Assembly (NCBI GenBank): GCA_032207245.1
Contig: CM063508.1
Coordinates: 92,196,100 to 92,260,099, forward strand
Direction of reading: 5' to 3'
Length of the DNA stretch: 64,000 nt
Source: Pardosa pseudoannulata
Lineage: Eukaryota; Arthropoda; Arachnida; Araneae; Lycosidae
A program made the translations under genes and the position numbers. Shown here one piece after another: positions 33,274-45,552 of the stretch. The notes under the pieces are model-generated. The model was given only the letters and a program-made list of their open reading frames with translations, made no database searches and had not been told where the DNA came from. The first letter of the stretch is position 1. The number at the start of each line of letters is the position of its first letter.

Positions 33274-36200
33274 TTGATACATAATTTAACTGTCATTTCA
33301 ATACTAACTGTTGCAAAACGATTCTTGAGGAATTGCAAAGTCATTTTTATAATCACTATGTCTTATAACTACATGGGACTCAATCAAAACAGATATGTTA
33401 AACGAATTTCGACTTGTACATTTGTGGATGTTCATGAGGTGCTTTCCCATAGCTATTTGGGACGAAATGAAACAAATTACTGCTACATGATTAGAATGTA
33501 CGAGTTTGCTACAGAAGCAAATATTGAGGAAGAATCAGTATGTCACCATATTATCTCCGGTTTACCCAACAGTGTTAAGAAATTGATTTTATATGGTTGC
33601 AAAACTTTTAGTGGTCTGAAACAAGAACTTCCTATTTATGAATAAATGGTGATTATACACTAAATAAACTGACCTAAGAATGACTATTGTTATTTTAGAT
33701 GACATACCTGTCAGTCAGAGATCACGACGTCTTCTTGACGTTGAGCAAAAAATTGTGGAAGATCAGATTCAAAAAGGGCTGAAAAATGGTATAGTTAAAC
33801 CTAGTCGTCTAGAGTACGCTGCTCCTGTCGTTTAATGCAGGAAAAAAGAGAATTCCCATCGTCTGTGTGAAGATTTTCGTCAACTTAATATGAAAATTGT
33901 TAGCATTATAGTCTCTCTACCTCTCATTGAAGATGTCCTTGATAGTCTCGATAGCGTTAAGGTTTTCACATCACTAGACCTCAAAAACTGTTGTTTTTTC
34001 CAATTGACCCAAATTGCACAAAATTTACTTCTTTTATTGTACCTTTTGAGCAATATGAATTCTTGAAGGCTCCATTTGACCACTGCACAAACTTGAATGT
34101 TTTTCAGAGATTTATCTACAATATGTCGAGGAATTTGTTCACGGGAGGAGCATTCATTAACATGAACGATATAATTCCTCCCGAGATGAACTTTAAAGCA
34201 TTCAAAAACTAATACGTACCCTCCAAATTGCTTCCGAGTATGGTGCAGAACTAAACTTCAAAAAGTGACATTTTTTACATCGTACAATCGAATTCCTTGA
34301 CTATATAATTCACGATGGTACAATTAAACCTTCACATTCTAAAGCTGTAGTAGTCAAAACTTCTCCAGTCCCTCGCAATGTAAAACAAATTCAAAGTTTT
34401 CTAGAACTTATATGGGCTATTTTCAAACATTTATCTCTGAGTACTCACAAATTGTCAAACCTTTGAGTGATCTTCTACTGAAGAATGTGATTTTCCATTT
34501 TAATAACTTGAAAATGAAAAGTATTGAAAGTTTAAAGATATTCTGCTCAATCCACAAACATGTTTCAACGAATATTCCAATTAGAATTATATACTCACAT
34601 TAGTTCATACGGATTTCAAACTGTCCTTCGCCAGCAAGCCTTTGATGGAAAATTTCACCCTATCCATTATATGTGAAAGAAAACAACCTCTCAACCTAGA
34701 AGAATATTCAAAATGCAAACTAAAAGTTTCGGCCATAATTGAAGCACTCAAAATCTTTCACACATATCTTCTTGGCTCGAAATTCAAAATTGTTATCGAT
34801 GGCAAAGCCTTTCAGAAAACATTTAAGAAAAAAGACTTTAAGCCTAAAATTTCTCACTAGTCACTCATCATTGACTAATTTTATTACGAAATTATCCATC
34901 GTTGTGTTCGGAAAATGCCTCACGTGGATGCACTGAGTCACAAGACAGCCTATATTGATACAAGAGACATGCTCGGATTACAGCTAAAACTGCTGCTGCC
35001 CAAGATTCTGATGAAGAATCTCAAAATTAAAATACTTTTGTGAATACTTTTTATCAAAAATGGTGTTTTATATAAATATCAAGATGGTCTCGAATTATTA
35101 GTATTTCCTATAACTCGAGATATGAGAACTCAAGTTGTAAGCAATGCACATGAAAAAGGACATTTTTCTGTCTTTAAAATTAAAAACATTGCGAAAAAAG
35201 ATTTTTATATCAGAAAATGCGTAGAGAATGTCAAATCAAACTGTGTTGAGATATTCTAGAGAAATATAAACGTGATAAACTTGAAGGTCTTTAACTTTTG
35301 GAATTTATTCCCCTCAATTTTATTTGCCCTCTTCACTCAACAAATAAACTATACAATCACGTTTTTCAGTCATGGACGAATATTTTTTGGCTGTATCAAG
35401 TCAAATCTACATCTAAACAGGATGCCTTTAAGAAGTTAAGGATCCAGCAAGCTACATTTGGCAATCCGTCTAGAATCATAACAGACCGAGATCCTGCATT
35501 CAATTCCAAAGATTTTAAGGATTACTATTTAATGGTATTTTATAGAAAATACCGAGCTCATTTACATCACAACTGGAATTTCAAGAGGTAAAAGCAAAAT
35601 TGAACGAATGCTTGAAACCGGATTACCCTTACTGTCCAAAATATCTATAGACGTAGCTGAGTAATATTGACATGTGGACTTTGTCCAGAGAACATGTAAC
35701 AGTACCATAATCCACAGCATAATGAAGAATTTCTTTGAACTTCTCTTAGGCTTGAGCCTGTACAGCAAAGAAGATTCCCATATTTTGAAAATTCTCCAAG
35801 ACGAACGCATCACATCCTTTTGATTTCACAGAGAAATTGCTATGCAGATCATCTTATAGACTCAAGAGGAAAATAAAAAGTATTTCAACAGTCTCAGAAA
35901 AGAGTCTCACCAGTACCAGACAGCTGATTTAGTAGCCATTACGAGAACTCAATTTTATCCTGGACTAAAACTTTGTTTACGATATTTCAGTGCAAATAAA
36001 ATAAAAAAAAATCAAGCCTCGTGATTGTTATGTCATAGAAAGTTTTCGCAGTGACGACGGTTCGAATATCACGTCAACTGCTGAATTAAAAGAAATTATT
36101 TATCATTTGTCACCCCCTTTTTTTTCTTCAATTTTGCTTCTTATTTTTTTAACTTATTTTTCTCAATTTTTTTGTTTGCTTTTGTTCTTTTTTCTTAGCT

Positions 36201-36435
36201 TTCAGCTCAGTCTGGTGCCTTGCACGAGATTGCTGACTCTAGGGAGTGTGGAAATACAAGAGAGCGATCATATGATGAAACCAACTAATCAATGACAATT
36301 ATCCCTGTTCGAAGAATCAAGAAAGACAGTTATGAAGTGAGGATTAAGAGAGGAGAATTATTTTATAGATTTAGCGACAAAATCTTTGTTCTGATGTATT
36401 ACTTTGTTTAAACGTTTATAATTAAATTCCTAAAA
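33274..36435 (+). mobile_element. Decayed Ty3/gypsy-type retrotransposon (copy A)
   Basis: Fragments in Gag-Pol order are recognisable through many stops and frameshifts. They are a Gag-like piece (33400-33645), reverse transcriptase start (33680-33960: VEQKIVEDQIQKGLKNGIVKP), RT core with the YxDD box changed to NMND (about 34100-34180), the RT-RNase H joint (34260-34480) and an RNase H tail (34640-34940). An integrase core (35298-35591: FGNPSRIITDRDPAF) and integrase C-terminal part (35900-36090) follow. Zinc knuckles and protease, visible in copy B, are missing here. No flanking LTR pair was found. It is an old, non-functional copy. Confidence 0.75.
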
Positions 36436-36757
36436 ATACATATGCCGAGTATGTTTTTCTACGTATGTTATTTAGTTATTATGGTTCTCCCCATATATAT
36501 GTTACATTAAAATCCTTTATTTACATATTTTAATATTAATTTAATAATATTTGCTCATAAATTACGTTGGGATTCTGATTTTTCCCTCCAGACACGCTAT
36601 AGACTTAATTCAGCCTCTGTCTGTACTACTTTAGCCAATAGTTAGCGCGTTCGCTATAAATGGGTATTTTTTATCACGTGATCAATTGTGCTTAGGAATT
36701 ATTCGAAGTCTATTTACCTGAAAAATCCCTACTTCAAAAGTGTGTGCATGCAGGATC
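36436..36757. other. Unique sequence between duplication copy A and the gap
   Basis: Not matched after copy B's right end (51673). Nothing was recognised. Confidence 0.5.
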
Positions 36758-36857
36758 NNNNNNNNNNNNNNNNNNNNNNNNNNNNNNNNNNNNNNNNNNN
36801 NNNNNNNNNNNNNNNNNNNNNNNNNNNNNNNNNNNNNNNNNNNNNNNNNNNNNNNNN
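36758..36857. other. Assembly gap (100 N)
   Basis: Exactly 100 N, the usual placeholder for a gap of unknown size. It falls precisely where copy B of the duplication begins, so the left breakpoint and true spacing are unknown. Confidence 0.98.
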
Positions 36858-37750
36858 TGTTCTTGCATCTCCTTGGAAAGTTTGATTTAGTCATGTTTGT
36901 ATGTTGTTGTTTTTAATTTGAAACATGATTCCCAGTTCTCATCAATAAGACGAGTTCTTAGTTACTCTTGATAATGTTCATGCTTGAAAAAGATTGTTCG
37001 CATATATATGTAGAACCGAAAAGTTAAAAAACAGCAAACTCGAGCTTTTTCAGCTGATTGTAAGAGTCAGGTTTACTATTTCAAGCGTTGAAAATGATCA
37101 TTTCTTCCTTCTGTAGGTCATTCAAAGCAGACCACTTGTGTTGTGAACTAAGATCACATTTTTTCTTCTCCAATATTTCCAATTCAACACAAAAAAGTTC
37201 AAATTTAAAGCGCCATATCTCCTTGTTTTTTAAATCCTGTAATTGTATTTCAAAGCTACCAATGTTATTTTCAAAAAAAGAAACTTTTAGACACAGTAGG
37301 TAAGACAAAACTGTTCATACTGCAGCTACTAGTGGTTGATGCCAATTTGTACCCCCTACTTTAGAAAAGTATGCGCACATTCTTGTGGTACCTTTGTATC
37401 ACACTGGAGTACGCCGAAAACATACGAACAATTTCAGCCGGTAGCTTGTACATGGTTTATGTTTACGGTTACGAAAACTAATAAAATTGAAACTCTATGT
37501 TCGTTACTTATTTTTACAACAATATAAAATTTTAATTACCTATCTATATTTTAACTTAAACACAAAATTATACATGTTCTCGATTTATAGAAGAAATTTA
37601 ATTTCTCAAAATAAGATGTAATTTTTTTCTTACCAAGCTTTTTTTTAAATGAAAATATCATTGCGCCTTCCGCAGATATTTGCGCCAGAGCCGCACTTAA
37701 GAAACCAAAGAGCCACATGCTGCTCTGGAGCCGCACTTTGCCGACCACTG
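36858..37750 (-). pseudogene. hAT transposon remnant (copy B)
   Basis: Same structure as in copy A. The minus-strand frame 37308-37081 (FENNIGSFEIQLQDLKNKEI, CDLSSQHKWSALNDL) continues past a stop toward the dimerisation domain, and the gap cuts it. The hAT-style end with GCGGCTC repeats is at 37680-37750. Differences from copy A are scattered substitutions that mostly keep the frame. Confidence 0.7.
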
Positions 37751-37845
37751 CTTTGGATCAACCGTCATCGCGAGTCCCGAACCCACACACTTTGAGATTT
37801 TATCTTGTGCTCTGACCATTCGACCACTGAGGTCGTTGGCAAAGT
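37751..37845 (-). mobile_element. tRNA-like SINE head next to hAT end (copy B)
   Basis: A-box-like TGGTCGAATGG and B-box-like GTGGGTTCGGGAC in tRNA-like spacing on the minus strand; the better preserved of the two copies. Confidence 0.45.
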
Positions 37846-37859
37846 TCCTTTATGCGGCA

Positions 37860-39260
37860 ATATAATGCTCTTTTTCTGGTGAATTTTACAGCCTCAAGCT
37901 ATACATATTTTGGAATAGATTTGAAATAGGCTTTTATAGTCTCACCAATCTTATTTACACAACAGGTAAGTTTTTCTTTAAGAAATAACTAAAAATTCTA
38001 AATATGAAGATCAGAAGTATGAGTGGATGTTCCATCCTTTGATGTCTTTTGGTTCAAGAGATTTTACTATCAATCTCTTCGTAAGAGAGAAGAAAAGTTA
38101 TGGTGAATCATGGGACCCTTTAGATTATTTTCCGACATTCAGGAGTACACTGAATGTTGCAACCATTAGCTGTAACCAGTTAGCTGTAACTGTTTTCTGT
38201 TCTCCAGCTTAATGGCTTTGACTAGTTCAGTGATTCTGAAGAAAATAGCCTACATTACATATTTTATTGTTTATTTGTCAATCACCATTGTTAATTTGCG
38301 ATCACTTTAAAAAATACATACAAAACTTATAAGACGTGTTGGAATGTCAAAATAGGGTTGCTCTTATCATTACTAGCAATGATTTTACTGCTAAGGCAGT
38401 ATACACCATTATTAAGCAATTTTATGACTTTTAAACCTGTGTTATGTTAAACGAAAACTATAAGGGAGCCCAAAGACATGCGGTTTTTTTCTTTTGCAGT
38501 GTTTTATGACATAAAAACTTTATTGCTCCTTATCTATTTTGCTATGTTTCTTTTGTATCATTTGGTAAGTGCTGCAATTAATATCGATTATATTTTACGT
38601 ATCACCGACTTATTTTCTGTAAATACCACTGACAAGATTCTTCCTGTCTGATTTATTTTAAAAAAATCCAGAAAAAAATTTAAGCCTTTACAAAATTCTG
38701 TGAAAAATATTGGCCATTAGGGTGAAATTGAGCTTAGTTTCTAAATGCTAATTGTAGACATTGCAGACATTACAGAAGAAGATTACAGAAGAAGAAAATA
38801 TGATCAAGCAATAGTTTATAGTTAAACTCTATTGCAGACGTGACCAATCCGCTTAACGCCACGATGAATCCACACTTTACTTCCATTGGGAAATTTGGGA
38901 AGTTATATAAAGATAATGTTCTTGCATTAACTCGATATTCAATTCTTTCAGTATTTATTATATACTGAACAGTTGAATTGCTGTTGTTGCCTCAATTATT
39001 GCCTACGGTCATAGAAGAGTTCAAATTGACATTATTTTCACCGATTTTTTTCATTTCCCAATTTCTTTTAATATTTCAAAGTTATCTACGCACTGTAAAC
39101 TTTTAGGGGTATCTGATAAATGAAAATGATTATTTTTAAAGAAATGCTCATGGAGGTTTTAAAGAAATTGACATGGGATTCCAAAAGGCTCCTTGGAAGC
39201 AACTTATATTTAATAACACTTAAAATAATAGTTATTAAGCATACATGGGAAACGTACATG
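37860..39260. other. Duplicated non-coding DNA (copy B)
   Basis: Matches 23060-24430 with many small indels; no gene. Confidence 0.5.
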
Positions 39261-39639
39261 TAGTATTCCAGATAGCAAATTTAGATTGCAGCAAAATGTC
39301 AGCAAGTTCAGCATGACAACTCTGCAAGTTTGAAACAAGACTGCAGAAAATCTACGCAAACTTCGAAGTCACCATACCTCCAACTTGCAGCAAACTTTTC
39401 ATGCAAGTTACAGTACACTTGTTTTGTAAGTTTGCCTCAAACTTGTCATATGAAACTTGCAGCAAGTTCATTGCAAACCAAGGTTGGAAAAAAAAACCTG
39501 CTGTTTTTTTTTAATTTTGTTTGGTTTAAATAGCATATGTAAAGGGATTTTTTTACTCCTGGAAAGACTAAGATTTTAGATAATCTTGAATAACCATTAA
39601 AAACCATTAATTAGACTTCGGTCAAAAAATGTAACATTT

Positions 39640-40386
39640 TTTATTGCATTTTTTTCCTCATTTTACATTTTTAAGTAAAGATATGTTATTAAGATTAACA
39701 TTTCTAATATTTTTAAGCATTTATTACAACTTTTTTTCTTTCTATGAAGCATCATAGAACTGTAGTTTACCTTTAGTCTCATCGATATCCAGGTTAATTT
39801 TTGGAATTCCAGTGAAAGCAAATCTAGGAGGCGGATCCGAAGGATTATCACAATTAATTTCAAAAAATTGTCTTGCTTGACTGATTCCATCTGTACTACT
39901 ATCAGAGTTACTACTATCCAGGTCGTCTAGTAAACTTTCGCTGCTATCATTTACAGATAATTCAGTTTCTGATTCCGAGTCACAGTTCGAATCACAAGAA
40001 ATTAGCTCCATACGCTCTGAATTATCCATTAGTTAAAAGCAAAAATATATTATTCAACTCTGATATCAATAAAATTATCAGGCGTTTAGTAAAATATAAC
40101 CAAAAAGCTATACACTGAAAGATAACAATTCGTCTTCTGATACAAAACATGTGAAAAAAACCCGCGCTTTTGAAACAATCAGAGTAAAAAATACAATAAA
40201 CTGCAAACTATCATTTACTGGACAACTATCGGAATCTATACGAATAATTTGTGACTAAAATTGGAAAAAATACGGCCGAAACAGTTCAAGCGAAACAGAA
40301 ATCAGATTGCCCGTACGCCGTATGGGCAAATCTGTAGAGGTCCGAAAGCTGTGCCCGTACGGCGTACGGGCAAAACAGGGAAGGGG
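39640..40386 (-). pseudogene. piggyBac-type transposase N-terminal fragment (copy B)
   Basis: The minus-strand frame 40029-39742 starts MDNSERMELISCDSNCDSES. Unlike copy A, it continues past INCDN into PSDPPPRFAFTGIPKINLD, the start of the piggyBac transposase core (F-x-F-T-G-x-P). Beyond about 39740 it shifts frame and ends. The right end with its two palindromes (about 40308-40371) and TTAA (40387-40390) is intact. The left TTAA end is lost: sequence after ATAACCATTAAAAA differs from copy A. The two copies have therefore suffered different deletions or replacements. Confidence 0.7.
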
Positions 40387-40833
40387 TTAAACATTAAAAT
40401 TTTCAACAGAGGTTTAACATGGCCCAATACACGTGCATGAAAACGAAAACATTGCTTAATGAATTAATTGAATTACCACATCTGTTTAATTTATTAGAAA
40501 TTTTAGATAGTTGCAAATTATAGAGAAATGCTACTTTAAAAAAGAACCACACTTGAAAAACTAAAATAATAAATGCCTTTTACAAGATCCATAACAGATT
40601 ACGGAATGGCGTATCTGCCATGTTGTCATTCTTGTCTTTGCCGGGAAACGTTTGCGCATGCGTTCGTCATCTTAACTCTCAAGCAATGATCCAAATTTCT
40701 CCAAGTTTATCATGACAAGATTGCCACAGTTTTTCAGCAAAATTGCGTTGCAAAGGAGTGGTCGCCTTATGGACCGTCTAACTTGCAGGAGTTTTTTCTA
40801 AGTTTGTCTCGTCAAATTTGTTATGACATGTTA

Positions 40834-42926
40834 TCCCCTATATAATAATAGCCTAAGATATCTGTCCTCAGATTTATGAAGCGGTTGGACCTGGAATAGA
40901 TAGAAGAATCCATATTGGATTCTTGATGAGTTAGGGTTAGCAACATTCAAAGCGAGTAAAGTTTATCTTCTTTTAAACTATCCATCCGGATCTAAAATAA
41001 ATTGGTATAAATATGCTTCATATCACAGAGAAAAATACTGTCTCCTTTAAAACCTTCGAAATCTACCCCTTTATCGCCTTTTCGAACATTTAATGCCATC
41101 ATTTCAAGCCCTATTTTCTCCGGTTAAGAGCAGGCGATTAAGTTTATCAATTTATCACGTAATAAATAGGTAACAATGACATTGTTTCTAGCATTATGAC
41201 GTCATTCCTTTAACTATCTCATTTAATCCTTTCTTATTTTACCACAATGTGCTTATTGTAAAATACCTTACTCAGTCGCACACATTTTGTCATCGTGTTG
41301 TTGTCTCAAATCAATGTATATAAAATTCTTTAAAAATTTATCGCCGAATCTTGACACAATCATCGGTGAAACGCCACATCCAGGCTTGTTTCCCTTTCTT
41401 CGCTGTACAGGTTTTTATTATGAAATATGAATTCTGTGATTTTTTGTACGTTAATCTTTATTTCAATTTTTAATTTTCAATTTAACAGTTTTTTATTTAA
41501 ATTTCTCAATTTTCAATTTTGTTTTTTAATTTTCTTTTAATGTATTAATCTATCTTGTATATATTTGCAATTTATTATCTCCGTTTGTTTGATTTTTATG
41601 AGCTTTTATCGTTTTTTACTTATAGTTTCGTCTATTTCATTCTCAAAATTCCTTTCTCCTGTGTTAATTTTCTTTTTTATCTTTTATTTCGTGTTTTATT
41701 TTTATCTTGTTTGTCTTGTTTGTCCTTTCAGGAATTAGCGCCACTAAATTCTAACCAACCAACCAACCTTTCTTATTTTAAATTATTTAAATATCCTCTG
41801 CATTATTTTCATACAATTTATCACTGAAGTTAGATATTACGTAAATAATTTTCCTTTGGCTTAAGTAATAGATTAGGTACATATGTAATAATTTTAAATT
41901 TAATCAACGATTATTTTTTGTTGCAATAAAAATTTGATCACTGGTATTAACAATAAATTATTTTCATAAAAGTATAGGTGTCTATTTCACGGACTAATTA
42001 ATATCTAGAGGTTAAGTTATATACCATTGAAAATTAAGAAGTCCGCTCATTTGTGTGTTTGTTTTTCATACATAACCACACGGTTTGGAAATATCAGGGG
42101 CATTCAAACAGCCTGACCGCTGATCGCTAATCTAGCTAGCTGTTTGGGATTTAACTGTAACCCTCGCTATTTGACATCGCTTTCCGAATATCGCTGTTAA
42201 ACTTTGGCAAATTTCGGATGATTTTCCCCGGACCCACATCTTTGAAATAATTACATTCCGAGGTGGTAAAAAGACCTAGTATGGATAGAAATATCCATAT
42301 TAGATTTTCATGAGTTAACTTTTAGGTTTCGGCTGGTACAGCAGTTGTACCATAAATATTTAGAAGACCAAAGGTCGGCTAGGGTACAACAGTTGTACCG
42401 TAGATATTTCTCCCCTTTTGCAGGGACGGGGTCATTACTCACTTGTCATTTGGCCAGTCCTTCCCTATTGTTGAAATTTTGAGAAAGAAGAATGTGATTT
42501 TGTTTGGCTAGATGTGGAACAATTGGCGTTCTTTGTAAATGTCCAGCAGTTGTTTGTAAACTATTCATTCTCTCTTGTGAACCAAATCCGTTTGGAAGCG
42601 AGTCAAAGTTTCTTTCCTTCGTCGTTTATTTTTTTTATTTAATCTGATCATGGCTCCAAAATTTAACGGTCTTTCTCAAAGTGAGATGTCAAATACCAAT
42701 TTTCAGACGGGTTTTAGAGCAACCCGGAATTGTAACGTCCTCCACTCCCAGAGAGTGACAATAGGACAAAACATTTTTCCGTCTTGAGAAAGTGGAAGGA
42801 GGGGGAAGGAATTTTCGAAAATGCTGCCGATTTGCAGTCCAAACACGAGCCAGTGATCAGCCGAAGCTTAAAGGTTAAGATTAACAAAATTTTACTGATC
42901 CCGTCATATGACGGGCTATATGCTAG
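40834..42926 (+). mobile_element. Helitron, nonautonomous (copy B)
   Basis: TCCCCTATAT after A (40833); hairpin CCCGTCATATGACGGG at 42900-42915; CTAG at 42923-42926 before T. From about 41370 to the end it is almost identical to copy A, whereas 41180-41340 differs at many positions. Confidence 0.78.
41242..41766 (+). pseudogene. 5'-truncated LINE 3' end (copy B)
   Basis: Same insertion as at 26413, with target duplications CCTTTCTTATTTTA at 41228-41241 and 41767-41780 and a (CCAA)n tail. The Cys/His tail frame carries substitutions and a one-base loss relative to copy A. Confidence 0.7.
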
Positions 42927-42972
42927 TTATCCAATAAAAATCAAACTTGCTGCAAGTATGCATGCTATCTAA

Positions 42973-43470
42973 GATACTTATGCATTCCAGATATGGAATT
43001 AAGAGTTTATATTAGAGATTTGAGATGTGATGGAAAGTTTTTATTAATGATGTCGTTAAATCACAGCTGTACAGCATTTGGTATTTTGTATAGAAAACTG
43101 TTAGTATAAACTTTTTCTACTCTAGTTCGATTACTACAATAACGTAGAGTGAAATCAGCCCAATAAATTAACAACGAGCAATGTGATTTGGGTTCGTTTA
43201 CATTTAATAAAAGTTTTAAGAAATTAAGGAATATGAATATATTCAAAGATTTACAATATTTAGAGCATTGATCACACTAGACCTGTAACAGAAGGACTGA
43301 TTGCAAAGGTATTATAAAACATGACCATAATAGAACAGTTGAAGTTTACAATAAGTGTTTAACCAAAAGCAAATTTTCGCATGGTTTTCACATCCAGAAG
43401 AAATATTCTGTTATTTTTACCGCTATTTTCATGAAGTCAGGTGTTTATGATCTAACAAATAAACAAGCAG
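42973..43470. other. Duplicated spacer before the 221-bp array (copy B)
   Basis: Non-coding, diverged relative of 28145-28640. Confidence 0.5.
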
Positions 43471-43479
43471 ATGAAAATC

Positions 43480-44600
43480 TCTTCAATTGGAATTAAAGTG
43501 ATTCAGTTGAAATCGTAAAAATTCTTGCATGAAAACGATTGTTGTAACTTCCAACCAAATAGTCTAATAATTTCTTCTCAACAGATGGTGCTGAGTGCGC
43601 GTTTTAGAAGTTTAGAGATAATGTACGTGTATCTTGTTCTGTAGTCAGTCCTTTGTTACGTTGTTGAACTGTTACGTTGAATAAAAAACTTAGAAAACGA
43701 AAAACGTAGCTCGCACTGGATTATTCCAAACTAATAGCTTAAAACCCCGATTCATAACAACGATGCATCCGTAATTTGTGCTCAAAGAAATATTAAGTTT
43801 TATCCCAGAAAGTAATGATTTGGATGAAGAATTTTTACAAAACCGTAATAATGTAATTTAACTTTATCTACAACTTGCTAAAATCATAATAAGGAAAAGT
43901 AATTTTGTAAAAATCCTTTACCTATTCGTTCTTTCGGATTAATGTGATTCAGTTGAAATCGTAAAAATCCTTGCATGAAAACAATGCATCCTAGTTTTGT
44001 ACTCAAAAAATATAAAGTTTTATCTCCAGAAAGAAAATTTTTGGATGAGGAATTTTTACAAAACAGTAATAAGTAATATCATTTCATCTTCAACCTACTC
44101 AAATGATAATAGGGAATAGTAATTTTGTAAAAATCGTTTACCTATTCGTTCTTTCGGATTAATGTGATTCAGTTGATATGGTAAAAATTCTTGCATGAAA
44201 ACGATGCATCCGTAGTTTGTGCTCAAAGAAATATAAAGTTTTATCCCTAGAAAGTAAAGATTTGGATGAGGAATTTGTAAAACCGTAATAAGTGATTTGA
44301 CTTCATCTTCAACCTGCTCAAATGATAATAGGGAATAGTAATTTTGTAAAAAATTATTTACCTATCCGTTCTTTCGGATTAAAGTGATTCAGTTCATATC
44401 GTAAAATTTGTTGTCTGAAAATGATACAGCCATAGTTTTGTTCTCAAAGAAATATAAAGGTTTTTTCCCCAGAAAGTAAAGATTTGGATGAGGAATTTTT
44501 ACAAAACAGTAATAACTTCGTTTTCAACTTGCTCAAATGAAAATAGGGAATAGTAATTCTGTAAAAATTCATTACCTATCCGTACTTTAATCTCTGATAC
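43480..44600. repeat. 221-bp tandem array, 4 units plus solo LTR (copy B)
   Basis: GATTCAGTT starts are near 43501, 43947, 44168 and 44390; the first interval is 446 bases because a 220-bp LTR plus a 5-bp duplication lies inside that unit. Confidence 0.85.
43540..43759. mobile_element. Solo LTR with 5-bp target duplication
   Basis: A 220-bp insert starts TGTTGTAACTT and ends TTCATAACA, with ACGAT on both sides (43535-43539 and 43760-43764). An AATAAA signal lies near 43680. The corresponding site in copy A is empty (AAAACGATTCATCC). TG...CA ends and a short target duplication identify an LTR left by LTR-LTR recombination. The superfamily is undetermined. Confidence 0.85.
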
Positions 44601-44604
44601 AATA

Positions 44605-45552
44605 GATGTTAATTTTATGATATAATACTTTACCGATAAGATGTGTAAAATGTACTTGAACAGGAATCATATAACTAATGGTTAATATAACCAAATGACT
44701 TTTGGAGAACGTAGATAAACAATGATGAAATACGGTCATTCTTAGGTCTTCTACTAATTATGAGTCTGAAATGAGTCTGAGGTACGACACTTTGTTTACA
44801 TAGCTTGTTTCAGGCCATAATATGATTAAAGATAATTTTGAATTTTTAATAGAACTGAAAAAAAAACACAATTATATTTATTTTTTGTTATGAACGATAT
44901 TCGTCTGTAGGTTTAAATGAAACATTTCTAATTCAATCTAAAACCAATATTAGAATAAAAATAATAGGAAAAAAATGTATATATTTAATACTTGGAAAAA
45001 ATGTATGATAAATATTTGGAAAAAAATCTACATCCCATATGATGTGAAAATCTATATTAAGAATTAATATTAATTGTAAGTAAGGACATTTTACACAGAG
45101 CTTTCAAATAAATGAAAAATATACACATGCTGCAAGAGTAAAACAAACTTTAATAGTTTTACAAAACACCCTAATTACCATAATATCGTTTACTGCAATA
45201 GTATGGACAAAAACAGTTTATCTTCCGAAGTCAAATGCTATCAAACCATTTTAAAAATTACAATTTTTCATTAAGAAATAACTTAAAATGATTGCTTTAG
45301 TATTGTATTTTACCAAATATGTTATTCACTGACATCTATTGTCCAGTGATTGATTGAAAATTCTGGTAGCAGTGCATAAGAAAGCAAGAACTAAGGGACA
45401 TAAGTAAATTTGACACTAGAATGAAATCCTTCCTGAGAAATGTGTCAAGAAGAAAAAGTTATAGTGAGATTCTAACATCAGCTGTAAAGAGTAAACATGA
45501 CAGTGCTTGTCGTTTCATAATCCTGAAGCTTGAGAAAAAGAACTTTGATATA
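44605..45552. promoter_or_regulatory. Upstream region of GR pseudogene B
   Basis: Related to 29330-30281. The final 380 bases match the block upstream of GR locus 2. The mariner at 45553 follows directly. Confidence 0.5.

Larger units (their letters stand above)
22063..36435 (+). repeat. Segmental duplication, copy A
   Basis: Sequence from at least 22063 (TGTTCTTGCATCTCCTTGG) to about 36435 (TTAAATTCCTAAAA) is repeated in the same orientation at 36858-51673. The offset is about 14.80-14.83 kb in the left half and about 15.22-15.27 kb on the right, the change coming from the tandem array and the solo LTR in copy B. All internal elements are collinear. The left edge of the duplication is hidden because copy B starts at the assembly gap. 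Confidence 0.9.
39270..42971. mobile_element. AACTTGC-rich foldback element with nested insertions (copy B)
   Basis: The left AACTTGC segment is at 39270-39485 and the right end at about 42950-42971, as in copy A. The inverted copy of the left part found at 24905-25010 in copy A is absent here. Confidence 0.5.

Noticed and set aside
36682..36894. Frames crossing the N run
   Set aside because: The translated X residues are gap; no gene can be supported across it.
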